Shown: positions 16,554 to 25,107, counted from the first letter of the stretch. The stretch: DNA of 64,000 nt from Candidatus Formimonas warabiya (GCF_002777255.1 NZ_CP017634.1:496001-560000); one strand, 5' to 3'. Notes: generated by a model from the sequence alone, not told the origin. Made by a program: numbers and translations.

Positions 16554-17411
16554 ATGGAAACAATTTTAAAAAGTAAAACAAAAACGGTAACGATCAGCCC
16601 GGAAAATCCGTTTGTTATTATCGGTGAAAGGATTAACCCTACAGGAAGAAAAAAGTTAACTGCTGAACTAGAAGAGAATAACCTGGCAGGGGTTGCCAGA
16701 GACGCAGAAAGCCAAGTGCAGGCAGGTGCCCATGTGCTGGATGTGAATGTAGGGGTTTCCGGTATAGATGAAGTAAAGACTATGATTGAAGCTATTAAAA
16801 TCATTACTCAGATCACAGATGTTCCATTATGTTTTGATTCATCCAAGAGTGAGGTATTGGATGCTGCTCTTAAGTTATATGAAGGAAGAGCATTAGTAAA
16901 CTCGGTTTCCGGAGAAGAAGAAAAATTAAAAAAGATTCTTCCTTTGGTAAAAGAGTATGATGCGGCAGTTATCGCACTCCCTTTAGATGATACAGGGATT
17001 CCCAAGGAACCCGAAAAACGTTTTGCTATAGCTGCTAGAATTGTGGAACAAGCAGAAAAAATAGGGATAAAACGAGAAGACATCATCATTGACTGCTTAA
17101 CCATGACCTTAAGTGCAGACCATGAAGCAGCTAAATTAACATTAGAAACAATGAAGCTGGTACAAAAAGAGTTAGGGTGCAATATGAGTTTAGGGGTCAG
17201 CAATGTATCATATGGCCTGCCGGATAGGGATGTTATTAATGCTATATTTTTAGTTGCAGCGATTGAGAATGGCTTGACTTGTGCTATTATTGACCCAACC
17301 AAAGAAGAAACGAAAAGAGCAATAGTGGTTTCCGAACTAATTAAAGGAAGAGACAATGATTGCTTAAAATATATTCAATTATTTAGAAATAAAGTAAGAA
17401 GATCAATTTAG
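16554..17411 (+). CDS. Methyltetrahydrofolate:corrinoid methyltransferase (MtrH/AcsE-like)
   Basis: A 285-residue pterin-binding TIM-barrel protein. It has 'FVIIGERINPTGRKK', 'AGAHVLDVNVG', 'PLCFDSSKSEVLDAAL' and 'NMSLGVSNVSYGLPDR', all typical of the methyltetrahydrofolate/methyltetrahydropterin transferase group that includes AcsE and MtgA. It would move the methyl group from the corrinoid protein at 13144 to tetrahydrofolate, feeding the Wood-Ljungdahl methyl branch. AAAGGAGG precedes the ATG. Last gene of the operon; no reductive activator (RamA type) is encoded here, so one must come from elsewhere in the genome. Confidence 0.92.
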   Translation: METILKSKTKTVTISPENPFVIIGERINPTGRKKLTAELEENNLAGVARDAESQVQAGAHVLDVNVGVSGIDEVKTMIEAIKIITQITDVPLCFDSSKSEVLDAALKLYEGRALVNSVSGEEEKLKKILPLVKEYDAAVIALPLDDTGIPKEPEKRFAIAARIVEQAEKIGIKREDIIIDCLTMTLSADHEAAKLTLETMKLVQKELGCNMSLGVSNVSYGLPDRDVINAIFLVAAIENGLTCAIIDPTKEETKRAIVVSELIKGRDNDCLKYIQLFRNKVRRSI

Positions 17412-17619
17412 TATTTAGTAACTGGGATTTATGAGTAAACAATGTGCCTTTTTGATAAAGAGTCGACCCGATAACCCAAAATCCTAGTAAGTAGTCAGGT
17501 GTTTCCCAAAGGAAATATCGGCCACATGCACCGATAAAGGAAAAAGTACAGAGACACTATTATTTGGATAAAAAATAATACCCGCTCTATTCCTGAAAGG
17601 GCGTGTCGCAAACGTTGAT

Positions 17620-17680
17620 ATGCTCCCTTCAAAGTAGACAGATGAAATAAAAAAACATCTGAAAACTTTGAAGGGAGCAT
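17620..17680. repeat. Long inverted repeat, possible insertion-element end
   Basis: Perfect 16-bp arms atgctcccttcaaagt (17620-17635) and actttgaagggagcat (17665-17680), with a second pair cagatg/catctg inside. TTTTC and an ATG follow. It could terminate the methyltransferase operon, but the layout (hairpin, then a start codon whose frame soon stops) resembles the left end of a truncated insertion sequence. The rest of 17412-17740 shows no gene. Confidence 0.55.
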
Positions 17681-17740
17681 TTTCATGCCACAGTTCCACA
17701 GCAGCCTCTTTCCTTTATGGGCATTACTTTATTATATTAA

Positions 17741-18046
17741 TCAAGTCCATATCCTGGAATAAATAATCCGATGAATTTCCACCACCTGTGCTTTCACTGC
17801 ATAAAAGACCGCATAATTTTTGACTGGCAGCAGCCTGTATTCATCCGTCAATACCTTAATGGGCTGATACACCTTACAGGATTAAGGGAATTGTCGAAAC
17901 CTGGATATAGATTCATCCAGAGCATCCAATAAATCCTTACCATGCTTTTGCCCGGTTGCACAATGAATCTTTGCCCATTTCCCAATGCTTCCGGCTTTTT
18001 CTTTTGCATCACTGGCCTTTTCTTCTACCGGATTTTACTTTTTCAT
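17741..18046 (-). pseudogene. Frameshifted RelE/ParE-family toxin gene
   Basis: Read on the minus strand, 'KWAKIHCATGQKHGKDLLDAL' type sequence is followed, after a frame change near 17875-17885, by 'DEYRLLPVKNYAVFYAVK' and 'VVEIHRIIYSR', the characteristic C-terminal strands of RelE/ParE toxins. A stop codon and at least one shift lie between the parts, and the start is also out of frame. No antitoxin gene is recognisable upstream. It is a dead toxin-antitoxin remnant. Confidence 0.75.
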
Positions 18047-18052
18047 TTAACC

Positions 18053-18119
18053 TTTATATAATGAGAAATATCAGATAAACAGGAATTTTAACGTCGGACC
18101 GTTTATGTTTATCTGCCAA
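18053..18119 (+). repeat. Intergenic repeat a, copy 2
   Basis: Resembles 529-581 in the same orientation and contains extra bases missing there. The following stretch to 18376 has only very short ORFs and nothing I can name. Confidence 0.5.
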
Positions 18120-18376
18120 TGGGCAAGTTTTTTGATGGATGACAATCGGCCCAATAAGGAAAAATTGCTGAGCGAAAAAAAGAGGGTATGAGTATTATAG
18201 GAAACTGTTTTTGAGTTTCGCATTGTTTATAATATGCGCGTACAAAAGGGGTAGGTTATCTGCTCAGGTCTCTCTTTAGTCTCTTTAATTTATCCAGAAT
18301 TCGGTACTCATTTCTATCCGATTCGGCAGATATGACAAGGCTTTAAAAGAAAGTCAATTCGAAGGCGGTGAAAACC

Positions 18377-18789
18377 ATGTGGCAATGTCCGAAGTGTGAA
18401 CGCATGTTCAAGAATACAAATCAAGACCACTATTGTGGTCAAATAACCACAATCGACGAATATATCGCCGCGCAGTCCGAGGCCGTTCAGCCACTCCTGC
18501 AACAAGTGCGTAAAACAATCCGCTCCGCCGCGCCGAAGGCTGCGGAGAAAATATCGTGGCAGATGCCGACCTTTTGGCAAGGCGAAAATCTCATCCACTT
18601 CGCCGCATTCAAGAAGCACATCAGTATTTTCCCAGGCGGCGAGGCTGTTGCAGTTTTTGCAGAAAGGCTAACTGCATACAAAACGTCCAAAGGGACGATA
18701 CAGTTTCCGCGAACAAGCCAGTTGACTATCAGCTGATCGCCGACATCACGCGATGGAGAATAAAGCAAGTGGGAGAAAAACGAAAATGA
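18377..18789 (+). pseudogene. DUF1801 (YdhG-like) protein gene with a single frameshift
   Basis: The first frame gives a small protein with 'MWQCPKCERMFKNTNQDHYC' (a Cys/His zinc-type start) and the DUF1801 core 'VRKTIRSAAPKAAEKISWQMP' and 'HFAAFKKHISIFPGG'. At about 18706-18712 one base is missing and the expected end ('[20 protein letters not shown]') continues in the next frame to a stop at 18789. Either a recent mutation or a sequence error. The true end overlaps the next start by ATGA, so the two genes were coupled. GTG at 18368 is an alternative start. The domain resembles frataxin-like iron-chaperone annotations. Confidence 0.8.
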
Positions 18790-19073
18790 ACTCCAAAACC
18801 TACAAATATGACGCAATAATTTACAAAGTCCCCGACATAGATGGTGCCTATGTCAAATTTCCATATGACGTGAAAGCGGAGTTCGGTAAGGGGCGTGTCA
18901 AGGTTCATGCGACTTTTGATGGCGTGCCGTATAATGGCAGTATCGTCAATATGGGTGTGAAGAACACTGATGGCTCGGTTTGCTACATCATAGGCTTGCG
19001 TAAGGACATTCGTACGAAAATCGGAAAGCAATCGGGCGACAGCGTTCACGTTACGATAGAGGAGCGTGATTAA
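18786..19073 (+). CDS. DUF1905 domain protein
   Basis: A 95-residue beta-rich protein with the DUF1905 pattern ('[20 protein letters not shown]', '[18 protein letters not shown]', '[18 protein letters not shown]'). DUF1905 and DUF1801 are commonly neighbours or fused. ATG 18786 follows GGGAGAAAA and overlaps the stop of the repaired upstream frame; longer starts lie inside that gene. Biochemical role unknown. Confidence 0.85.
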   Translation: MNSKTYKYDAIIYKVPDIDGAYVKFPYDVKAEFGKGRVKVHATFDGVPYNGSIVNMGVKNTDGSVCYIIGLRKDIRTKIGKQSGDSVHVTIEERD

Positions 19074-19098
19074 TGTGGAAAAAGAAAAATGTGATTTG

Positions 19099-19151
19099 GT
19101 TAACCCGAACGGCGTAAAATAAAAAGATTTTAAAATCATCGACGGGTTAAC
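19099..19151 (+). other. Stem-loop after DUF1905 gene
   Basis: Arms gttaacccg (19099-19107) and cgggttaac (19143-19151) around a 35-base AT-rich loop. There is no T tract, so it may be a weak transcript end or a repeat remnant. Confidence 0.35.
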
Positions 19152-19249
19152 TATCAAGTATCCATATAATGCATAGTTAAACAGGAATTTATAGGGGCAC
19201 GAGATGAACGCGAAAACCTAGCCTCTTTATAAAGAAAGTAGGAAGCAAA

Positions 19250-20494
19250 ATGAAAATGCTACGGTCGACTTTTAGCAAGTATAGGTATAGCCGGACGGCG
19301 CTGGTTTGCGTTGTAATTTTTTTGTTGGCCACGCTGATGGCGGCCTGGAATTCGCAGCAGGACGCACGCATGTACAGCGTGGATGATTTGCGCGCGCGCG
19401 GCCTTACTGAGAAAGACGTTTTGTATATTTACCCAACCAAGGGAGACATAACAACCACAGCCGAGCCGACCAAGTGCGCGGCGACCGACCTTCAAAGCTT
19501 TTTGCGCCTAGTGGAGGGACTGACGCAGGCCGACGTCGCGCCCGATATGGAGCAAAACGCCGTGTCGTCGCTTTACCGAACCCTGCTGTTTCAGGGGGTT
19601 CCCCCTGTCGCCGGATATATCGTCGGTGAGATCGACGGCAAAGCTTATGCCCAGCGCCCCGACGGGGTCGTCTGCAGGCTGTCTTATACTGAGTATGAGT
19701 TTATGCTTGACCTTTGCAAGGTCGTTCGTCCTTACCCGGAGGAGCTTGACCAGATGGAGCTTTTGGGAGCGGTAAAGGCTATGACGACCCTTTACCGGGA
19801 AGGAACGATCCCGGTCGGCGCCGAGTTTGATACCCGTTTGCCGCAAAATGTTAATTTTACAATTCCCTCCGTGCAAACAGTGGATGATTTTTATATCATA
19901 GACGCCTGTCCCTACACACTCAGCGATATCACGCCGCCCAGCGGGCAATACATCGCCGTCGTGCCCTGCGGCAATTATTACGAGCTGCAAATCGGAGTGA
20001 CCAAGGCGGACGGTCAGTGGCAGGTGAACGGAGTAAAGGTCGCCCGCTCAAACATCCGAATGATGCAGTACCCCCAAAATGAGGACTGGCGTCTTGTGGT
20101 TTTTGGCCCTTCCATCACCGATATTTCGGGATGGGGGATGTCCCAGCTGGACAGGGTAGAACTGTTCGATTATAAGACAGGCGAGGTTCTGTGGCAAACC
20201 GACGGGCTTTGTGTGGCCGGAAGAGATGCATGGTCTGAAGACGGGCGATATTTTGCGTTCAGCCATGAAACCGGCCGGGCGCAAAATCGCGGTCTGCAAA
20301 CCATGCTTCTGGACACCACCGGCATGACGGCGATAAATCTGGTTGCGCCCGACGGAAAAGCAGACTCCAGGCTGGAGGTGCGCGAATGGGTAAGCGACCG
20401 CAAGTTGACGCTGGACTACAAACCGAAAGGGCAGGAGACTCAAATGGTTGTGTATGATGTACAATCCGGCGTCATATCGGAGGGCGGTAAGTAG
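19250..20494 (+). CDS. Membrane-anchored extracytoplasmic protein of unknown function
   Basis: A 414-residue protein with a positively charged N-terminus and one membrane segment or uncleaved signal ('ALVCVVIFLLATLMAAW', about 18-34). The rest is extracytoplasmic and beta-rich; the C-terminal 150 residues ('AWSEDGRYFAFSHETGR', 'LVAPDGKADSRLEVREWV') resemble WD40-like or TolB-like blades. Base composition is visibly more GC-rich than its neighbours, a sign of acquisition. It stands alone, preceded by AAAGTAGGAAGC. Confidence 0.7.
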   Translation: MKMLRSTFSKYRYSRTALVCVVIFLLATLMAAWNSQQDARMYSVDDLRARGLTEKDVLYIYPTKGDITTTAEPTKCAATDLQSFLRLVEGLTQADVAPDMEQNAVSSLYRTLLFQGVPPVAGYIVGEIDGKAYAQRPDGVVCRLSYTEYEFMLDLCKVVRPYPEELDQMELLGAVKAMTTLYREGTIPVGAEFDTRLPQNVNFTIPSVQTVDDFYIIDACPYTLSDITPPSGQYIAVVPCGNYYELQIGVTKADGQWQVNGVKVARSNIRMMQYPQNEDWRLVVFGPSITDISGWGMSQLDRVELFDYKTGEVLWQTDGLCVAGRDAWSEDGRYFAFSHETGRAQNRGLQTMLLDTTGMTAINLVAPDGKADSRLEVREWVSDRKLTLDYKPKGQETQMVVYDVQSGVISEGGK

Positions 20495-20631
20495 CAGTAA
20501 ACACCCCGTTCAACTCCGCTTGCCACATTCCATTCGCTCTGTCGCCATAAGTATGGGGAAAGTACATAAACATGAATTTGTACGCAAGTTTTGAACTGCA
20601 AATTATTCATATTATACGGAGGATAAGGAAA

Positions 20632-21024
20632 ATGAAGATTCTGCTTGATGAAACATACGCTTCAAATGACGGAAAGCAAGCGAGCAGGAATATTTGGTAT
20701 GGAGATGCCGATATCTATGTTGACGGTGAGTACGGAAAAGTCATTGGGCTTAATGAAAGTTTAATGAATAGTCTATGCGAAATAATAAAAAACGACTTAT
20801 CCAAGAACGTTGCCCATGCCCCTACCGAAACTAACTGGTATTTCTATGGAAGTGCTGTAACTCAGGATGATATTGGCGACAATAGCCGTTCGACAATTAT
20901 GGTTCGTGAGAGATCTGGCGAGTTTATAACCAATTTTAATATCAGTGACCACGATTTTGCTGTAAATATTGATGCTATTCTATTGTTTAAGGCAGATTTT
21001 GAAAAACGTTTAACGAGTCATTGA
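20632..21024 (+). CDS. Hypothetical protein, 130 aa
   Basis: Starts at ATG 20632 after ACGGAGGATAAGG; the longer reading from 20572 lacks a ribosome site. The protein is soluble, mixed alpha/beta ('MKILLDETYASNDGKQ', 'WYGDADIYVDGEYGKVIGL'). I do not recognise a family. It lies in the accessory strip between the GC-rich membrane protein and the MBL hydrolase. Confidence 0.6.
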   Translation: MKILLDETYASNDGKQASRNIWYGDADIYVDGEYGKVIGLNESLMNSLCEIIKNDLSKNVAHAPTETNWYFYGSAVTQDDIGDNSRSTIMVRERSGEFITNFNISDHDFAVNIDAILLFKADFEKRLTSH

Positions 21025-21060
21025 CGAGTAGTAGCAGTATAAGCATAATACGGAGCAGTC

Positions 21061-21092
21061 AAATTCCAATTTATCGGTTTGATTATAAGTAT
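21061..21092 (+). repeat. Intergenic repeat b, intact copy (leader of MBL gene)
   Basis: The 32 bp 'aaattccaatttatcgg...' are identical to 1119-1150. Here they form the leader of the intact MBL-fold gene; there they head its decayed copy. Confidence 0.75.
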
Positions 21093-21109
21093 ATTTAGAG
21101 GTATAACCT

Positions 21110-21691
21110 ATGGAGACCTATTGCATTCCTATTAAGCATGCAAACTGCTATTTGGTACAAATAAATGATTTTTATATTGCAATAGATGCAGGTTGGCCAG
21201 GTTACATCCATGAATATGTGGAATCTTTAAAAAGTTATAACATTAGGCCAGAGAGAATAAAGTATTTAATCGTAACACACTTCCACCCCGATCATGCAGG
21301 CTTAGTAGAAAATATAAAGAAATTCGGTACTTGCTTTATTTTGTTTGATCATCAAATACCTTATATTCAGGTTATGGAAAAAATGATCAGAAGTGATCGA
21401 TTTTATTTGCCATTAGATATGAATTCAAATGTTGTTCTAAACACTGATGAATCAAAGTCGTTTTTTAAAGAAAATAACATTCCCGCACAGGTAATAAAAA
21501 CGATTGGCCATTCTGATGATAGTATTTCGGTGGTATTTAAAGACGGTTCTGCTTTTATCGGCGACTTACATTCCCCAAATTTAATAATGGAAGACGACTA
21601 TAAAAGCAAGCAAAGTTGGTGTGATTTAAAGCTAAAAGGTGCGAGAATAATATACCCTGCTCATGGGAACTCTTATAGGTTAGAAGTGTAA
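21110..21691 (+). CDS. MBL-fold metallo-hydrolase
   Basis: A 193-residue metallo-beta-lactamase-fold protein with the zinc motif H57-F-H59-P-D61-H62, a later His in 'IGHSDDS' and 'FIGDLHS', and the closing 'YPAHGNSY'. It is complete but short, lacking C-terminal extensions that give specificity, so the substrate cannot be named. A deleted copy of the same gene sits at 1119-1285, so the locus has been duplicated or moved within this chromosome. Confidence 0.9.
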   Translation: METYCIPIKHANCYLVQINDFYIAIDAGWPGYIHEYVESLKSYNIRPERIKYLIVTHFHPDHAGLVENIKKFGTCFILFDHQIPYIQVMEKMIRSDRFYLPLDMNSNVVLNTDESKSFFKENNIPAQVIKTIGHSDDSISVVFKDGSAFIGDLHSPNLIMEDDYKSKQSWCDLKLKGARIIYPAHGNSYRLEV

Positions 21692-21715
21692 GCTGTAAGC
21701 ATAAAGGGTACTTGA

Positions 21716-21746
21716 CTAAGGTGTTGAGAAATCAGCGTTTTTTATT
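21716..21746 (+). repeat. Intergenic repeat c, copy 2
   Basis: Shares 'tgttgagaaatcagcg' and the T-rich tail with 4302-4333, same strand. It follows the MBL gene directly. Confidence 0.5.
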
Positions 21747-21843
21747 TTTCCTGAAATTACTGTATAAGTATCACGGGCAGGAACGTTGACTTCCTGCTCT
21801 TCCTTTTTCGGCCAGTAATTTGATAACGATCGTAACCAACACC

Positions 21844-21925
21844 CAACACAAGACTGCTGTCTTGTGTTGCAGCAAGCACTGAATTTTGTCTCCCAAAATT
21901 CGCTTGTTAGGGGGGCACCCCCTAA
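21844..21925. other. Cluster of three perfect inverted repeats, oriT-like remnant
   Basis: Three hairpins follow each other: caacacaagac/gtcttgtgttg (21844-21869), gaattttg/caaaattc (21881-21901) and ttaggggg/cccccTAA (21907-21925). Such packed dyads next to 'cgcttgttag' recall transfer origins of clostridial conjugative elements, but no relaxase or mobilisation gene remains. The minus-strand ORF across it is not convincing. Nothing else is seen between 21747 and 22114. Confidence 0.4.
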
Positions 21926-22114
21926 AACCCTCATTTTAAGAATGAATTTGACTACTTAGAGAATAGCCAACCTATTTGTTATCGACGACAAAAACAACAG
22001 TAAATGTATGATATGCAATTAGGCTACAGCGAACCTATTTGCTCGCTGCAGCCATTGCTTTTTTCTGGCGTATAAGTTGTAACTTGTTCTGTACTGCCTG
22101 AAATGACGCTTCAA

Positions 22115-22324
22115 TCAACGGCCCTGCCGATTCCTTTTCCAATAGATCAGATATGGGATGAAGCCTAACAGAAAGACATACTGCTTACCCATGTAGGAGC
22201 TTCTGAACAAATGCCGTCCTGTATAGATTTGATCCGGCAACAGCGGATAGATGGCAATGAGAATAATAAACGGTACAACGAGTATCAGAAGATTTATGAT
22301 TATTTTTTTTATATTTGGTTTCAT
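22115..22324 (-). CDS. Small two-helix membrane protein
   Basis: A 69-residue protein with membrane segments at about 8-27 and 47-60 and the phrase 'PLLPDQIYTGRHLF', which recalls the start of DUF1648 proteins. Its start overlaps the stop of the upstream peptidase gene by 4 bp, so it is translated with it. Function unknown. Confidence 0.65.
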   Translation of the reverse strand: MKPNIKKIIINLLILVVPFIILIAIYPLLPDQIYTGRHLFRSSYMGKQYVFLLGFIPYLIYWKRNRQGR

Positions 22325-23097
22325 TCTCGATCAAACACCTTTCTGGAACGAGTAATAAAGACTGCGCTGATGATACCAGCCGCCAGGAGAATGCCCTCCA
22401 CGGCCAAAAGACTTAAAGCGCCTTTTTGATAAAGTGCCGCAGGGAAATCAACGGCTGCATGGAGCAGTATGGCAAGCAGAAGTAAATGGCTTTTTCCATT
22501 TTTCACCCCGTACAGCACAAGCAGGGACAGCGCAATTTGCAGTAGGAAAGCCATCGCTCTTTCATATCCAACAACTGCAAAGGTGTACGACGGAGCGCTG
22601 ATCATTGCCTCTTTAAGCCTCGATATGTCCACTCCAGGAAGCTTTGCCGCCAGCTTGTCAAGCAGTCCACGGTTGATCAGGATGGAATTAACGAGCTGGT
22701 TAATACCGGCAAACATTCCGGTAAAAATGGCCTCGACGCCGCCGTGGCCAATGCCATAAGCGATCCCGCCCTTCCATTCCCGGACCTTTTTGAGAAGGAA
22801 CTTAAAAGCGACAAACCGGCCGCATTCCTCAAATATACCTGCGGCAAGACAGCCATAAACCGCATAAGCTAACGGATTCTTTAAAAACTGGACGGTCGAT
22901 ACGTTGTATTTCAAAAAGTACAGGTGCATCAGCTTTTCCAGTATTTGCGTGAATATAATAAAAACCAGGATGCCGACACCGACCGCCTTAAAGCTGATTT
23001 TATAGCGAAGGCGGAAATAGGTCAGAAACGCCACAGGCAGTCCGACAGAGATGAGCAATGAAAAGACCATTGCGGCGATGGAAGCACCGCTTACCAT
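22321..23097 (-). CDS. YhfC-family intramembrane metalloprotease
   Basis: A 258-residue protein with seven or eight membrane segments. The motifs 'GIFEECGRFVAF' and 'YGIGHGGVEAIF' and the later 'LLHAAVDFPAALY' supply the Glu and His residues typical of the YhfC/CPBP-like glutamic intramembrane peptidases. The substrate is unknown. It is transcribed with the GntR regulator and DUF1648 gene upstream (63 bp gap), an operon layout frequent in Bacilli and Clostridia. Confidence 0.85.
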   Translation of the reverse strand: MVSGASIAAMVFSLLISVGLPVAFLTYFRLRYKISFKAVGVGILVFIIFTQILEKLMHLYFLKYNVSTVQFLKNPLAYAVYGCLAAGIFEECGRFVAFKFLLKKVREWKGGIAYGIGHGGVEAIFTGMFAGINQLVNSILINRGLLDKLAAKLPGVDISRLKEAMISAPSYTFAVVGYERAMAFLLQIALSLLVLYGVKNGKSHLLLLAILLHAAVDFPAALYQKGALSLLAVEGILLAAGIISAVFITRSRKVFDRE

Positions 23098-23160
23098 AAT
23101 ATTACCTCTTTTCCTTTCATATTTTATGGTTAAAACTTGTTCCTTTAAAATAACACCGGC

Positions 23161-24243
23161 TTATTTATTCCACAAAGTCTTAAAAACGATGAACAAGATA
23201 AGCGCGGCAAGAATGATCCAGGCCGCTGGCCGGCCAAAATTGACAGTCCGGCCGATACCGCTTCTTTTTTCAACAAACAGCGAAGGGTCGGCCGGATTAA
23301 AATAAATCCGGCCGAGAACCCATTTGTCATCGTCGTCGAGCACGGCCCCCGAGGGCTTTTGGTACCTTGCCATCCGGAAAAACACGGCAAATAAAACAAT
23401 TACAAGAAGGGCAATGAGCACCGTGATTACGGATGTCCCCGCCTGCATATTGCGGACGACCCCCAGGTAAACAAGCTCAGTCAGCAGGAATTTTGTTTCA
23501 ATCACCAAAGTGACGGCAATAATAATGAATGAAACAAATCTTCTGAAGGCTGCGTATCCAGGCGCGGCCCCTGGATTGCCTTTGACAGAAGCAGGCGCGC
23601 TCCGCGCTAAAATACCGATGAAAAACATGAGGGCGGCACAAACAATCTGATTGAAGATAGGCCCCATGATAAGGCTGAGAGACTTTACGCCCCATGCGTC
23701 CTCAACACCGCTCCGGTTAAAATGAGTGGCAATTTTTTCGGGCATCCCCGGATAATAGAGAGCAGCTAATATGACGGTAACCGCAATAGGCACCAGCAGC
23801 AACAAAAACCATCCGATTGATACCGGCTCATTGTTTTTGCGATTCGTTCCTCCTATTTCTACCGTGATTTTATTTTTCACCAGATTTTCATTTTGCAGCA
23901 TTGCTTTCAGCTTTTTCATGCTGGAGTTTGCCAGGATATAAGGAACCATACCCAGGAGAATCAGCGCAAGAACAGTTGCTGAATAAAGGTGCGTTAAATT
24001 GATTTCATTCAGCGGCGTGTCATTGTAAACCAGCCAAAACGCGCCGGCCAAAAAGACCGCGAGTGCCGAGCAGGCCGATACAAAACGCCGAATAACCTTG
24101 CGGGCGGTTTCCTGCTTCCAGATCTCAGTATCGCCGAAAACCACGCCAAAAAGGACATTCTTTCTGGAAAGCCAGGGACGGGCTGCTAAAAAAGCTGCGA
24201 GTAAAACATAGATGACTCCGTAACGGATGAAAAGCTCTTTCAT
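23161..24243 (-). CDS. DUF1648/DUF5808 membrane protein
   Basis: A 360-residue protein with about eight membrane segments. The DUF1648 signature 'MPEKIATHFNRSGVEDAWG' lies near 165-185, and the C-terminal 'DKWVLGRIYFNPADPSLFVEKR' is the DUF5808 signature. The gene overlaps the GntR regulator by 4 bp and is probably translationally coupled. Related SdpI-like proteins confer immunity to membrane-active peptides, but that role is not shown for this family. Confidence 0.85.
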   Translation of the reverse strand: MKELFIRYGVIYVLLAAFLAARPWLSRKNVLFGVVFGDTEIWKQETARKVIRRFVSACSALAVFLAGAFWLVYNDTPLNEINLTHLYSATVLALILLGMVPYILANSSMKKLKAMLQNENLVKNKITVEIGGTNRKNNEPVSIGWFLLLLVPIAVTVILAALYYPGMPEKIATHFNRSGVEDAWGVKSLSLIMGPIFNQIVCAALMFFIGILARSAPASVKGNPGAAPGYAAFRRFVSFIIIAVTLVIETKFLLTELVYLGVVRNMQAGTSVITVLIALLVIVLFAVFFRMARYQKPSGAVLDDDDKWVLGRIYFNPADPSLFVEKRSGIGRTVNFGRPAAWIILAALILFIVFKTLWNK

Positions 24244-24629
24244 AAACGATCCCCTCCCGTTTCATGATAAAGACGGTTGATGATTCCGATTAACTGCTCC
24301 CGCCCGATGGATCTGGTAATGGCCTCGGAAACAATATTTCTGAGTGTTTCCGTGGCCGCTTCCATAAAGTCCTTTGAATCCCGGCCCGAACCACCCAAAG
24401 ATATGACGGTACCGCGATTGCGCACCATTTTGACGAATCCGCCGAGCTTCAGCATTTTATATGCCTTGTTGACGGTGTGGAGATTCACGCCAAGCTCCGA
24501 TGCGAGCATCCGCACGGGAGGAAGCATATCGCCATCTTTGAGCTTCCCGTTTGCAATCCCCTCGACAACACCGTTCCGTATCTGCAGATAGATCGGTTGG
24601 TCTGATGCCAGGTCTATGGTCAATAGCAT
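24240..24629 (-). CDS. GntR-family (YtrA subgroup) transcriptional regulator
   Basis: A 129-residue regulator: winged helix-turn-helix ('PPVRMLASELGVNLHTVNKAYKML') with a short C-terminal helix and no ligand-binding domain, as in the YtrA subgroup. It heads an operon of four genes on the minus strand (this gene, DUF1648, YhfC, small membrane protein), which it probably represses. GGAGGAATGAAAG precedes the start on the minus strand. Confidence 0.9.
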   Translation of the reverse strand: MLLTIDLASDQPIYLQIRNGVVEGIANGKLKDGDMLPPVRMLASELGVNLHTVNKAYKMLKLGGFVKMVRNRGTVISLGGSGRDSKDFMEAATETLRNIVSEAITRSIGREQLIGIINRLYHETGGDRL

Positions 24630-24662
24630 CTTTCATTCCTCCAAGTGCTATAAGTTATATTT

Positions 24663-24703
24663 GTTATATATGGAGTATAACTATCGACAAATTAAATGTC
24701 AAG
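24663..24703 (-). promoter_or_regulatory. Promoter and dyad operator of the GntR operon
   Basis: On the minus strand TTGACA (24703-24698) and TATACT (24679-24674) are 17 bp apart. The dyad gttata-N7-tataac (24663-24681) overlaps the -10, a suitable place for autorepression by the YtrA-type regulator. Confidence 0.8.
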
Positions 24704-24760
24704 CCAAAACCCAAAGAAGCGAGGGGACGGTTCGAAAACACTGAAAACATACAATAAAAT

Positions 24761-25045
24761 ATGACAAATAATACAAATATTATCATAGAACAGACGATAG
24801 AAAAAGCGAAGCAAATTCTAATTGACCCCAAATTTATTCAACAAAAAGGTGTGCGGTCACTAGTAGACGAAGATGCCAGAGTCGGATATAAAACTAAAAC
24901 AGATAGTTTTTTCGGATACAAGGTTGAATTTGCCATGATACCGGAAGAGCGGATCATAACAGCCGTGGAAGTTCAAGATGGAGCCTATGTAGATGGCACA
25001 GAGTTCAAAAACTTATATGAACGAAAGCTTGTGGGGTTCCAATAA
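24761..25045 (+). pseudogene. Fragment of an IS1182-family transposase
   Basis: The 94-residue reading contains 'DEDARVGYKTKTDSFFGYKVEF' and 'EERIITAVEVQDGAYVDG', which match the central DDE region of IS1182-type transposases ('D.DAR.GHK...FFGYK'). The N-terminal half and the C-terminal part are missing and no inverted repeats are visible. A dead element remnant beside the tRNA gene. Confidence 0.8.
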
Positions 25046-25107
25046 CAGAGGGATATGGAGACAAAGCATATTTTCTATACGGTTTTTGTGCGGTATTTAC
25101 AAAAATA

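Noticed and set aside
17484-17699. 71-codon minus-strand ORF across the long inverted repeat
   Set aside because: It spans the hairpin arms and has no ribosome site; better explained as a shadow of the repeat.
21716-21934. 72-codon minus-strand ORF over the triple hairpins
   Set aside because: Cys/Trp-rich low-plausibility protein reading through three perfect dyads; the DNA structure is the likelier feature.
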